Of a DNA stretch of 21,741 bases, positions 8,385 to 15,937 are shown piece after piece (positions within the stretch are counted from its first letter, which is position 1; every line of letters starts with the position of its first letter). Under the pieces are notes generated by a model. It did no database searches and was not told where the DNA came from. It saw nothing but the letters and a program-made list of their open reading frames with translations. The DNA is from Patescibacteria group bacterium (GTDB lineage: Bacteria > Patescibacteriota > Microgenomatia > Levybacterales > UBA12049). The stretch covers positions 1 through 21,741 of the forward strand of contig JAHIGH010000240.1 in assembly GCA_018900295.1 (NCBI GenBank). Direction: 5' to 3'. The position numbers and the translations under genes were made by a program.

Positions 8385-8729
8385 ATGTCCAATGAGTGGA
8401 AAATACTTTTTTATGAGACAAAAAGCGGAGAATCTCCGGTTTACGAATTCTTTAAACAACAGCAGGCACATGGCCGATCAAAGATAACTCACTTAATTGA
8501 TCTTTTATCAAAGTATGGCAATGCGTTAGGACTGCCTCATTCAAAAGCGATGGGCAGTGGATTATATGAAATGCGAATTAGAGGGAAAGAAGAGTTACGA
8601 ATATTTTATTGCTTCACAAAACAGAAAACTATCTACCTGCTACATGCCTTCAAGAAACAAGGACAAAGGACTCCAAAAAAGGAGTTCGGTATAGCGGCAC
8701 AGAGAAAGGAAGAGATAAAAAGTGTTTGA
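8385..8729 (+). CDS. HigB/RelE-type toxin (phage Gp49-like, DUF891)
   Basis: A 114-residue RelE/ParE-superfamily protein of the Gp49-like (DUF891) group, whose members are mostly ribosome-dependent mRNA endonucleases. Seen: an N-terminal strand ending in E-T-K-S-G-E-S-P-V-Y-E-F, a helical stretch, then G-L-Y-E-M-R-I-R-G-K-E-E-L-R-I-F-Y and I-Y-L-L-H-A-F-K-K-Q, typical of the family core, and a lysine-rich tail. The toxin precedes its antitoxin, the usual HigBA order. It has its own promoter ending at the ATG. The TGA stop lies inside the -35 box of the antitoxin promoter. Confidence 0.85.
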   Translation: MSNEWKILFYETKSGESPVYEFFKQQQAHGRSKITHLIDLLSKYGNALGLPHSKAMGSGLYEMRIRGKEELRIFYCFTKQKTIYLLHAFKKQGQRTPKKEFGIAAQRKEEIKSV

Positions 8730-8755
8730 CGGGTTTATCACATTTATGTTATAAA
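8726..8755 (+). promoter_or_regulatory. Internal promoter of the antitoxin gene
   Basis: TTGACG (8726-8731) and TATAAA (8750-8755) are 18 bases apart. The -35 box overlaps the toxin stop codon, and the predicted start is about 8762, directly before the ATG at 8764. This would allow antitoxin synthesis independent of the toxin, with a nearly leaderless message. Confidence 0.55.
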
Positions 8756-8763
8756 TAGTATAT

Positions 8764-9036
8764 ATGAAAACATGGGAAGAGGTACGGAAGGAATTATTAG
8801 CTGACCCGGAGACAAAACGCGAGTACGATAAACTTGCTCCCCGTTATGCGGTTATTTCCGAACTGATTGCGGCCAGGCTCAAAAAAGGAATGACGCAAGC
8901 CGATATAGCAAAAAAAGTCGGCACCAAACAATCCGCAATCGCGCGATTCGAAGGAGGCAATGTAAATCCAACTCTAGATTTCCTTGAAAGAATAGCTGAA
9001 GTATTAGGGCGCAAGCTTACCATACGCCTGAACTAA
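8764..9036 (+). CDS. HigA-type antitoxin, XRE-family HTH protein
   Basis: A 90-residue DNA-binding antitoxin expected to neutralise the upstream HigB-like toxin and repress the pair. The helix-turn-helix spans about 37-75 (G-M-T-Q-A-D-I-A-K-K-V-G-T-K-Q-S-A-I-A-R-F-E-G-G), followed by the usual N-P-T-L-D-F-L-E-R-I-A core. The N-terminal helical part (W-E-E-V-R-K-E-L-L-A-D-P-E) is common in such antitoxins. It starts 34 bp after the toxin stop, has an internal promoter, and ends five bases before the fused acyl-CoA synthetase gene, so read-through from this promoter could also express the metabolic genes. Confidence 0.87.
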   Translation: MKTWEEVRKELLADPETKREYDKLAPRYAVISELIAARLKKGMTQADIAKKVGTKQSAIARFEGGNVNPTLDFLERIAEVLGRKLTIRLN

Positions 9037-9041
9037 TTAAC

Positions 9042-11870
9042 ATGCCAAAAGATCTCACAAGCCTTTTTTCTCCAAAATCTGTGTGTGTTATCGGCGCGTC
9101 GCGATCGCCTGAAAAAGTCGGGGAGATAATATTGAAGAATATTATCAATTCGAAATATAAGGGGAAAATTTACCCCGTGAATCCTCATGTTGAAATGATA
9201 AATGACTTAAAGTGCTACCCGGATGTAAAAAGTATTCCTGAAATTCCAGACCTTGCCATCATTGCCATACCCGCAGCTTTTGTATTGGATGAATTAAAAC
9301 AGATTGGAGAAAAAGGCACAAAAAACGTAATTGTAATAACTTCCGGCTTCAAAGAAACCGGCCCGGAAGGCGAAAAACTGGAAAAAGATCTTGCGGATAT
9401 TGCCAAAAAATATGAAATAAATCTCTTAGGTCCCAACTGTATGGGGTTTATAAATAATTTGTGCCCGATAAACGCGACATTCGGGCAACCGGTGAACCAA
9501 TTGGGAAATCTTCGTTTTATCACGCAATCAGGCGCTATCGCGTCAAGCCTTTTTGACTGGTGCAGCTCGACGGGACTCGGCCTTCGTGAGTTTGTTACGC
9601 TTGGAAATAAGACAGTACTCAATGAGGTTGATGTCTTACAATATTTTTATGAACAGATCAAAAAAACACCCGGAGAAATTCAGCCAATTGGCTTATATTT
9701 GGAGTCAATCAGCGTTGGTGCGGAATTTCTTCGTATTACAACCGAAATTGCGAAAACAAACCCCATTTTCATCATCAAGCCGGGGAAGACAAAAGCAGCA
9801 GCTAAGGCGATGCAGTCACATACAGGCGCTATTGCAGGAGAAGATAGTGTGATGGATGCGGCATTAAAACAAGCAGGGATTGTCCGCTGCCAGACGCTTG
9901 AAGATTTTTTTGATGTTTCCCGCGCTTTCTCTTGGGAAAATGCGCCTCTCGGCCCAAAAGTCGCTATAATCTCAAATGCCGGAGGGCCTGCGGTAATCTG
10001 CGCGGACGCGGTAGTAAATGAAGGTTTGGAAATGGCGGAATTTGACACTCAGATAAAAGAGCAGTTGGCGAACGCGCTGCCCCGATTCGCGAGTACTGCA
10101 AATCCCGTAGATGTTTTGGGTGACGCGCTCGCTGACCGGTATGCCACGGCGGCAGAAATTATTCTTAAGACCAATCAGGCCGACGCATTAGTAGTCATTC
10201 TGACTCCGCAGGTAATGACGCAAATTGAAAAAACCGCGGAGCTGATCGGTAACTTAAAAAAATACCAAAAACCTATTTTTTGTTCGTTCATAGGCGGAAG
10301 CCTGATCGCTCAAGGAGAAAAAAAATTAAATGAGTTAAAAATTCCTGTCTTTCGTTTTCCCGAGCGCGCAATTGCGGCGATCGGCGCAATGTGGAGATGG
10401 AAAAAACATCTTGAAGCAAAAAAAGGGGTAACGCCCGCTTCATCAATAGTTGAGATAAACCAAAATAATATTTCAGAAATTATTAATACCGCAAAGAAAA
10501 ATAACCAAAAAACTCTTGATAATTTTCAGGCAAATGAAGTATTAGTCCAAGCGAACATCCCGACTCCGGCAACACAAATAATTACCGATATAAACCAAGC
10601 AAAAAATTTCGCCGAGATAAACAGTTGGCCTGTAGTGCTCAAACTCTCTTCTCCGGGTATGTTACATAAAAAAGATGTAGGCGGAGTAGTTACAGATATC
10701 TCCAATAATTGGCAGCTTGAACTTGTTTGGGATAATTTTGTGCGTAGAATAACGACATTGTCTTCTGATATCCGTGAGCATGTTAAAGTGCAGATCCAGA
10801 AAGATATCCTCAGCGGTGTTGAAGTAATTATCGGAGTCAAGCGGGATCCGACTTTCGGGCCGGTTATGTTATTCGGCGCAGGCGGGACATTGGCGGAATT
10901 AATAGGTGACCGCAATCTTCATTTGCTGCCTGTCAGTCCGGAGGATGCCCGTCAACTTGTCGAAAGATCAAGAATCGCGACGATTCTCAAAGGCTATCGG
11001 GGCGAGCCGCCATATCCTTTGACGAAATTATATGACGTGATCGTAAGACTCGCAAAAATTATCGAATCCAGCCCAGAAATCGCGGAGATGGAAATAAACC
11101 CACTTATCGTAACCCTCAATAATGTCTGGGCTGTTGATGTAAAAGTAGTACTTACAGAGGGCGAAAGCAGAGCAATTACTCCGCCAAAGTTCCGCATCGC
11201 GACCGCAATCAGCCACACAATATTTGCAGTAAAATTCCATTATTTTGTCTTTGAAACAGAGGTTCCATTCACATACCAACCCGGCCAATATGTGAATGTC
11301 AAAATTTCCCAACAGAGGATTAACTGCTACTCAATCGCCGGGAATGACGGCCCTAACCGATTCGCTTTGCTCATCGATACTAAACCAGGGGGGATAGGTT
11401 CTAAGTTTTTTGAGAATTTAAAAACCGGTGATAAAATAACTTACCTTGGCCCCTTCGGGGTATTTAAATTTAAGCCTGATGACGGATCTAAGAAAATTTT
11501 GTTCCTGGGAACAGGGTCGGGAATCGCTCCTTTGCGATCGATAGTTGATGAACTTCTGAAAAATAAGATACAAAAACCTATTTACTTTTACTTCGGCCTT
11601 CGCTTCTCATCCGATATTTTCTGGCATGATTATTTTCAAAAACAGGCTGAGGCAAATCCAAATTTCAAATATAAACTTGTCCTTTCAAGGCCTGATGATG
11701 CATGGCAAGGACAAACCGGACACGTCACTGATATTATTAAAACTGACTTCCCGGATGCAAGCGATTGTGCAGTGTATTTGTGCGGTAATAAGCAAATGAT
11801 TGAAGAGGCTACCACTCTGCTACTTACCCAAGGATGCCCGAAGGAACGAATTTACGCAGAAAAGTTCTAA
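9042..11870 (+). CDS. ADP-forming acyl-CoA synthetase fused to a ferredoxin-reductase-like FAD/NAD(P) domain
   Basis: One uninterrupted 942-residue frame. Residues 1-460 are the synthetase alpha part: CoA-binding Rossmann fold (V-C-V-I-G-A-S, 14-20), ligase domains with L-L-G-P-N-C-M-G (128-135) and the catalytic His260 in Q-S-H-T-G-A. Residues 490-705 are the ATP-grasp beta part (K-D-V-G-G-V-V, G-A-G-G-T-L-A-E-L at 612-620, E-I-N-P-L at 684-688). This half converts acyl-CoA, ADP and phosphate to acid, CoA and ATP. Residues 714-942 are FNR-like: N-C-Y-S-I-A at 761-766, G-P-F-G at 803-806, the nucleotide loop G-T-G-S-G-I-A-P at 823-830 and V-Y-L-C-G-N at 911-916. The flavin-site Arg of RxYS is replaced by Asn761. 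No iron-sulfur cysteine motif is seen. The fusion is unusual; korA follows two bases later. There is no Shine-Dalgarno. Confidence 0.9.
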   Translation: MPKDLTSLFSPKSVCVIGASRSPEKVGEIILKNIINSKYKGKIYPVNPHVEMINDLKCYPDVKSIPEIPDLAIIAIPAAFVLDELKQIGEKGTKNVIVITSGFKETGPEGEKLEKDLADIAKKYEINLLGPNCMGFINNLCPINATFGQPVNQLGNLRFITQSGAIASSLFDWCSSTGLGLREFVTLGNKTVLNEVDVLQYFYEQIKKTPGEIQPIGLYLESISVGAEFLRITTEIAKTNPIFIIKPGKTKAAAKAMQSHTGAIAGEDSVMDAALKQAGIVRCQTLEDFFDVSRAFSWENAPLGPKVAIISNAGGPAVICADAVVNEGLEMAEFDTQIKEQLANALPRFASTANPVDVLGDALADRYATAAEIILKTNQADALVVILTPQVMTQIEKTAELIGNLKKYQKPIFCSFIGGSLIAQGEKKLNELKIPVFRFPERAIAAIGAMWRWKKHLEAKKGVTPASSIVEINQNNISEIINTAKKNNQKTLDNFQANEVLVQANIPTPATQIITDINQAKNFAEINSWPVVLKLSSPGMLHKKDVGGVVTDISNNWQLELVWDNFVRRITTLSSDIREHVKVQIQKDILSGVEVIIGVKRDPTFGPVMLFGAGGTLAELIGDRNLHLLPVSPEDARQLVERSRIATILKGYRGEPPYPLTKLYDVIVRLAKIIESSPEIAEMEINPLIVTLNNVWAVDVKVVLTEGESRAITPPKFRIATAISHTIFAVKFHYFVFETEVPFTYQPGQYVNVKISQQRINCYSIAGNDGPNRFALLIDTKPGGIGSKFFENLKTGDKITYLGPFGVFKFKPDDGSKKILFLGTGSGIAPLRSIVDELLKNKIQKPIYFYFGLRFSSDIFWHDYFQKQAEANPNFKYKLVLSRPDDAWQGQTGHVTDIIKTDFPDASDCAVYLCGNKQMIEEATTLLLTQGCPKERIYAEKF

Positions 11871-11872
11871 AT

Positions 11873-13579
11873 ATGGCCAAGCAAGAATTCATATCTTTGA
11901 AAATAGGCGGATACGCGGGGCAGGGAATTAAATCCGCTGGGCTTATGTTCGCTAAATTAGCAACACGCTCCGGCTACAATATTTATACTTATACAGAATA
12001 TCCCTCTCTGATCCGCGGCGGACACAATGCCATGCAAATTTGCGTATCTTCGGAAGAAGTCACCGCGCCAAGTAATAAGACTGATTTGTTAATTGCACTT
12101 AACCAGGAAACAATAACTAAACACTTGAGTGAACTATCCGAGGGCGGAGGAATTATTTTTGACGCGGATAAAAAATTCGATTTCTCAAAGGTTGATAAAA
12201 ATATAAACCTCTTTCTTGTGCCGTTATCTAAATTAACAGGCGGGCATGAGTTGCTTATCAATACAGCCGCACTCGGAGTTGCAACCGCACTTTTTGGCGG
12301 AGAGATCAAGATCCTCAAAGACCTCATCAGTGAGGAATTTTCCGGTAAAAAAGAAGAAGTTGTTGAAATGAACCATAAAGCAGTAGAACAGGGCTATAAT
12401 TTCGCAAATGAAAATTTCGCGGATAAATTACAAAATAAGTTGTCCCCGCGTCAAAATGTATCACCCAAGATGATTCTCAATGGAAATGAAGCCGCGGCTC
12501 TGGGCGCGATTGCCGGAGGATTGCAATTTGCCGCGATCTATCCGATGACGCCAATTACAGGCCTACTTCATATGCTTGCCGCATATCAAGAAAAATATGG
12601 TTTTATTTATAAACAACCGGAAGATGAAATTGCGGCTATAAATATGACAATCGGCGCTGCCTTTGCCGGCGCACGCGCTATGACTGCCACCTCAGGCGGA
12701 GGCTTCTGCCTCATGACAGAGGGATACGGACTGGCAGGAATGACTGAGACGCCAATAGTTATTATAATGGGTATGCGAGCGGGTCCGGCAACGGGGCTTC
12801 CGACCTGGAGCGAGCAAGGAGATTTGCGCTTTGTCCTGCACGCGCATCAGGGTGATTTCCCCCGCATCGTCCTGGCAGCAGGAGACGGAAAAGAAGCTTT
12901 TGATCTCACGATGCAGGCATTTAATTTAGCTGAAAAATACCAAACGCCCGTGGTGGTTCTCGTTGATAAAAATATTTGCGAAGACGACCAAAGCTACATC
13001 TACTTTGATGTATCTAAATATAAAATTGAGCGGGGAAAGTTTACGACAGAAAAGGTGAATGATTATAAGAGATATGCGCTTGAGCAAGACGGGATTTCAG
13101 CGCGCACCGTTCCGGGCACAGGTAATTTTTTCATTGCCAATTCCGATGAACATAATACATACGGATATTCTGATGAAGAATCAGCAAACCGCAAGGAGCA
13201 GTATAAAAAAAGGATGAATAAACTCCGCACTTGTGAAACTCAGGATATGCCGGCACCCACACTTTACGGCCCTGAAAACCCGGATGTTACCATTGTGTCC
13301 TGGGGCAGTAACAAGGGTAGCATAATGCAATCAATGAAAGAATTTCCCAACGTTAATTTTCTCCACCTGACCTGGATGAATCCATTCCCTTCAGAAACTG
13401 TTAAACAGATTTTATCGGGCGCGAAACACGTTGTGGATATCGAATGCAACTACACAGCGCAGTTGGCGGGTTTGATACGGGAAAAAACAGGGATTGAAAT
13501 TGAAGACAAATTCCTCAAATACGACGGCAGACCGTTTTTTGTGGAAGAGATTGCGGAGAAACTGCGGGGACTAGTGTAA
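11873..13579 (+). CDS. korA: 2-oxoacid:ferredoxin oxidoreductase, fused gamma-alpha subunit (KorA-like)
   Basis: A 568-residue subunit of a TPP- and CoA-dependent 2-oxoacid:ferredoxin oxidoreductase, which oxidises 2-oxoglutarate, pyruvate or similar acids to acyl-CoA and reduces ferredoxin. Residues 1-185 are the gamma domain (G-G-Y-A-G-Q-G-I-K at 12-20, P-S-L-I-R-G-G at 44-50). Residues 200-568 are the alpha part (I-Y-P-M-T-P-I-T-G at 222-230, A-T-S-G-G-G at 272-277, G-P-A-T-G-L-P at 304-310). The ATG at 11873 is chosen because it lies two bases after the previous stop and begins directly before the gamma domain; an upstream ATG would overlap the fusion gene. No beta (TPP-binding) subunit gene lies in this window. 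The last 38 codons recur at 19162-19279. The substrate is not determined. Confidence 0.88.
   Translation: MAKQEFISLKIGGYAGQGIKSAGLMFAKLATRSGYNIYTYTEYPSLIRGGHNAMQICVSSEEVTAPSNKTDLLIALNQETITKHLSELSEGGGIIFDADKKFDFSKVDKNINLFLVPLSKLTGGHELLINTAALGVATALFGGEIKILKDLISEEFSGKKEEVVEMNHKAVEQGYNFANENFADKLQNKLSPRQNVSPKMILNGNEAAALGAIAGGLQFAAIYPMTPITGLLHMLAAYQEKYGFIYKQPEDEIAAINMTIGAAFAGARAMTATSGGGFCLMTEGYGLAGMTETPIVIIMGMRAGPATGLPTWSEQGDLRFVLHAHQGDFPRIVLAAGDGKEAFDLTMQAFNLAEKYQTPVVVLVDKNICEDDQSYIYFDVSKYKIERGKFTTEKVNDYKRYALEQDGISARTVPGTGNFFIANSDEHNTYGYSDEESANRKEQYKKRMNKLRTCETQDMPAPTLYGPENPDVTIVSWGSNKGSIMQSMKEFPNVNFLHLTWMNPFPSETVKQILSGAKHVVDIECNYTAQLAGLIREKTGIEIEDKFLKYDGRPFFVEEIAEKLRGLV
13464..13545 (+). repeat. 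Left copy of the 82-bp direct repeat in korA (putative attachment site)
   Basis: Bases 13464-13545 are identical to 19164-19245, exactly 5700 bp away and in the same orientation. The block lies inside the 3' end of korA, codons for A-G-L-I-R-E to F-F-V. After it the two copies differ at most codons, mainly synonymously. The identity block is the probable recombination core of an integration event. Confidence 0.7.
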
Positions 13580-13700
13580 TTACCATAATTACCACCTTTT
13601 TTTAATATTCGATTATTAAAAATAAGTAATACATTATGTGTAATAAATGTCTTTAAATCCATAAATGACTGTAGAAAATTTGCCTTAAATTAAGTATTAT

Positions 13701-13787
13701 ATGCAAGATAAATTGAAGAATACATCTTATGCGCAACTAAAGCAGATATGTGAAAGCAGACAACATGGGAGGCGGAGGCTATATTAA
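13701..13787 (+). CDS. Possible 28-residue peptide, unknown
   Basis: A short ATG-to-TAA frame in the 234-bp gap between korA and the TPR-like gene. The peptide is basic at its end (R-R-R-L-Y) and includes Y-A-Q-L-K-Q-I-C. There is no ribosome-binding site and no good promoter. It may be chance or the relic of a larger gene. Nothing else is recognised in 13580-13813. Confidence 0.15.
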   Translation: MQDKLKNTSYAQLKQICESRQHGRRRLY

Positions 13788-13813
13788 TTCATATTTATAG
13801 ATCAATTTTAAAA

Positions 13814-14503
13814 ATGAAGCTATTTAAACCTAAATTAATAAAAATCAAGACATTTCCAGAAACAGACGATGATTATGTGGACCAATGCTTCAAAATTGAG
13901 TTTCAAGAATTCGAAGAAAATAGAGATTGGTTTGATATGCCCGAAGCTAAAGCTGTAACTGAATCAGGAAACACTGGAAAAATCGAAGAGGCTCTAATTT
14001 TAGCGAAAACAATGCAAAATAGACATCCGGATTTTTGGTTTCCCTATTTTTGGCGAGCAATTTTATATTCTAAAAAAAGAAATTATAAAGATGTTTGGAA
14101 AGTGCTACTTGAAGGATTAGAGCTCTCAAAAAGCAAGTTTGATTTATGTGCAAAGCTGGGAAATCTGGAATGGGAGTTAGCAGAGGATTTACCAGAAGCT
14201 ATTAAGTGGTGGGCGAAAAGCATTGTTATTCAAATAAGCGCCAAGGAGTTTTTGAATAGGGATCCTTCTATGGCTAGGTTGCGTTGGAATGATTCACCAT
14301 TTTTTTACCTATCTTATGTTGCGGAACAACTAGGACTAAGTAGGCCGTTTTGGAAGCTAAGAGGATATGCTGATCAAATTAATATTGACAAACACTGTTT
14401 TATCCCCGAGGAGGCAGAGAAATTATATGCGGCCGTTCATAATCAAGGAACAGTATCAATAGGAAAGGTTATTGAATTACTCAGTGAAAAGTATTTATCC
14501 TGA
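13814..14503 (+). CDS. TPR-like helical protein, unknown function
   Basis: A 229-residue soluble protein without signal peptide or membrane segment. Residues about 54-142 have the alternating helix pattern of tetratricopeptide repeats (E-E-A-L-I-L-A-K-T-M-Q then W-F-P-Y-F-W-R-A-I-L-Y and P-E-A-I-K-W-W-A-K-S-I), suggesting a protein-binding role. The N-terminus is acidic and the whole protein rich in Trp and Phe. No catalytic motif is seen. It is the only long plus-strand gene inside the inserted segment and converges on the FtsK-like gene, with 23 bp between their stops. It has no Shine-Dalgarno and the codon use is A/T-rich compared with korA. Confidence 0.6.
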   Translation: MKLFKPKLIKIKTFPETDDDYVDQCFKIEFQEFEENRDWFDMPEAKAVTESGNTGKIEEALILAKTMQNRHPDFWFPYFWRAILYSKKRNYKDVWKVLLEGLELSKSKFDLCAKLGNLEWELAEDLPEAIKWWAKSIVIQISAKEFLNRDPSMARLRWNDSPFFYLSYVAEQLGLSRPFWKLRGYADQINIDKHCFIPEEAEKLYAAVHNQGTVSIGKVIELLSEKYLS

Positions 14504-14526
14504 CATTTACTGTTTTGCAAAGTAAT

Positions 14527-15213
14527 TTAAAAGCTATTAATTTCGTTAACCTCTTTTTCCAAATAACCTTGACAGATAATTTCTTGTTTTTTAGTTATTA
14601 ACACCCTTTGCCATTCTTTGGGTGTGTGTTTTAACTTTTTTCCAAACAAACAAGTTGAGTATCCATCATATATAGCACCAGTTAATTGTGGTTTCTTGGG
14701 GAAAAAGAGAATTTTAAGATCAGTATTGTCTAAAATAGTTTTAGTAAAAACATCGGAGCAACAGCGACTAGAAGAAAAAACTATAAACACATTGTTTTTA
14801 TCTGTGTTTGAGGTAATATCTAGCCACGTTTGCTCAAATCGCTTTCGATCATTGCATATCAGATCGCATTCTTCAATATGAATCACGATAGATTTTGGGC
14901 TTTTTGACTCACTTTCTTTTCCAAGTTTGTCGAAACAATCTGATGCCTTTTGGATATCAACAATAACAGGTTTGTATAGATAGGCCGGATACGGGAAATT
15001 GCCAAAATCTACCCTGGTCATATCCAGGAACACAAAACCAAGTTGCTCGGGAGTATTTTGCTGGATGAGTTGATGGTAAAGACTGGAGTGAAAAATACTT
15101 TTGCCAGAGCCGGATTCTCCAGACAAGACAATGGAATGGATATCTTCTTTGGTAAAATCGATAAATACCTTATTTCCTTTTTGATCTCTGCCTATGTAAA
15201 TATTTGCCTTCAT
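14527..15213 (-). CDS. Minimal FtsK/HerA-type ATPase domain protein
   Basis: A 228-residue P-loop ATPase. Walker A G-E-S-G-S-G-K-S is at 32-39, preceded by H-S-I-V-L-S as in FtsK motor domains. The stretch L-D-M-T-R-V-D-F at 64-71, then P-V-I-V-D with A-x-x-x-F-x-K-L, matches the order of FtsK elements, and Walker B is S-I-V-I-H-I-E-E-C-D at 108-117. A sensor-like F-I-V-F-S-S-S-R lies at 143-150. FtsK proteins are far longer; this one lacks the membrane anchor, linker and DNA-guiding gamma domain. Two small membrane proteins are encoded immediately upstream (7 bp gap), which might provide the anchor. A DNA or protein transport role for the element is inferred only from the family. Confidence 0.7.
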   Translation of the reverse strand: MKANIYIGRDQKGNKVFIDFTKEDIHSIVLSGESGSGKSIFHSSLYHQLIQQNTPEQLGFVFLDMTRVDFGNFPYPAYLYKPVIVDIQKASDCFDKLGKESESKSPKSIVIHIEECDLICNDRKRFEQTWLDITSNTDKNNVFIVFSSSRCCSDVFTKTILDNTDLKILFFPKKPQLTGAIYDGYSTCLFGKKLKHTPKEWQRVLITKKQEIICQGYLEKEVNEINSF

Positions 15214-15220
15214 TATTTAG

Positions 15221-15436
15221 TTATTTTGATATGCCCTCATTGGAGTTATTATCTTTGTTTTCATTCTTTTTATCGGTTTTAGGTTTTTCTTTCTTGGATT
15301 GTAATATTGCAGAAATAAGGGGGCGTATGTAATAAGCTATTATCCCGCCAACAAGTAGTCCTCCGATGCCAATATATGGCTTAAGCAACATCCATAGTGC
15401 GAACCCAATCGAAAGTGTTATAAGCTCAACAATCAT
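15221..15436 (-). CDS. Small membrane protein with charged tail
   Basis: A 71-residue protein with two hydrophobic segments (about 4-19 and 22-38) joined by a glycine-rich turn, then a tail full of Lys, Glu and Asn. The ATG overlaps the stop of the upstream membrane gene by four bases (ATGA), a translational-coupling arrangement, and the FtsK-like gene follows after seven bases. No family is recognised. It may be an accessory or anchor subunit for the ATPase, by context only. Confidence 0.6.
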   Translation of the reverse strand: MIVELITLSIGFALWMLLKPYIGIGGLLVGGIIAYYIRPLISAILQSKKEKPKTDKKNENKDNNSNEGISK

Positions 15437-15900
15437 ATATTTTTAACATCCTTTTGGTCTAGCCGATAAGTTTCTTTGACTCTTTCAGATCTATCTAAAT
15501 AAGCCATCCAGATGGCTAGAAAAATCATTGGCCCGATGGCGCTTAACGATGCATCTAGCCATTGTGGGCTAGTACTTGCAACCTTATTTGTAATAAGTCT
15601 AATAATATCCCAGTAAGCAAACATTGAACGTAGCGCCCAGTTAACAATTAAAAATATCTTGGTAACTTTTACAGCTTCTGGCCGAATTTGCCAAAGCAAA
15701 ATTCCGGCATAAACACTAAAAACAGCCAAACCGGCATTTACAAGAATTTCTATTAACCGTAAAGCGTTTTCCTCGTAAGCAGAAACGAGATTAATTATTG
15801 TTGCCATGGGGGTAATGACTATCAATATAAGACAAAAACCCAGTAACCATCCTCCAATTTTTTTGAATTTAGGTTTTGATTGTAATCTATCTAATTCCAT
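15433..15900 (-). CDS. Four-helix membrane protein, DUF2569-like
   Basis: A 155-residue protein with four predicted membrane helices (about 17-38, 49-71, 79-99, 118-134) and short polar ends. The I-G-G-W-L-L start of helix 1, a late tryptophan-rich helix, and the final Y-L-D-R-S-E-R-V-K-E-T-Y resemble DUF2569 membrane proteins, whose function is not known. It is the first gene of a three-gene set with the 71-residue membrane protein and the FtsK-like ATPase. A GAAGGG just before the ATG could be the ribosome-binding site, and it is part of a hairpin stem. Confidence 0.6.
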   Translation of the reverse strand: MELDRLQSKPKFKKIGGWLLGFCLILIVITPMATIINLVSAYEENALRLIEILVNAGLAVFSVYAGILLWQIRPEAVKVTKIFLIVNWALRSMFAYWDIIRLITNKVASTSPQWLDASLSAIGPMIFLAIWMAYLDRSERVKETYRLDQKDVKNI

Positions 15901-15904
15901 ATGT

Positions 15905-15933
15905 ACCCTTCAGGCCAATACACCCCGAAGGGT
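15905..15933 (-). promoter_or_regulatory. Hairpin covering the start region of the DUF2569-like gene
   Basis: ACCCTTC (15905-15911) and GAAGGGT (15927-15933) form a 7-bp perfect stem with a 15-base loop, in the 37-bp gap after the secreted-protein stop. On the minus strand the GAAGGG nearest the ATG (15900) is inside the stem, so it could limit translation, or the hairpin could act as a weak terminator; no T run follows. Confidence 0.4.
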
Positions 15934-15937
15934 GGCG

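Noticed and set aside
8727..8729. TGA recoded as glycine, as in some CPR groups
   Set aside because: TGA ends several frames at the expected protein lengths (toxin, CarS-like, TPR-like gene) and does not occur inside conserved domains.
11834..11872. Upstream ATG giving korA 13 extra residues
   Set aside because: It overlaps the end of the fusion gene, the extra residues match nothing in the family, and the ATG at 11873 begins directly before the gamma domain.
14505..14526. Terminator between the convergent TPR-like and FtsK-like genes
   Set aside because: Only a 5-bp A/T stem (TTACT/AGTAA) with no adequate T run; too weak to annotate.
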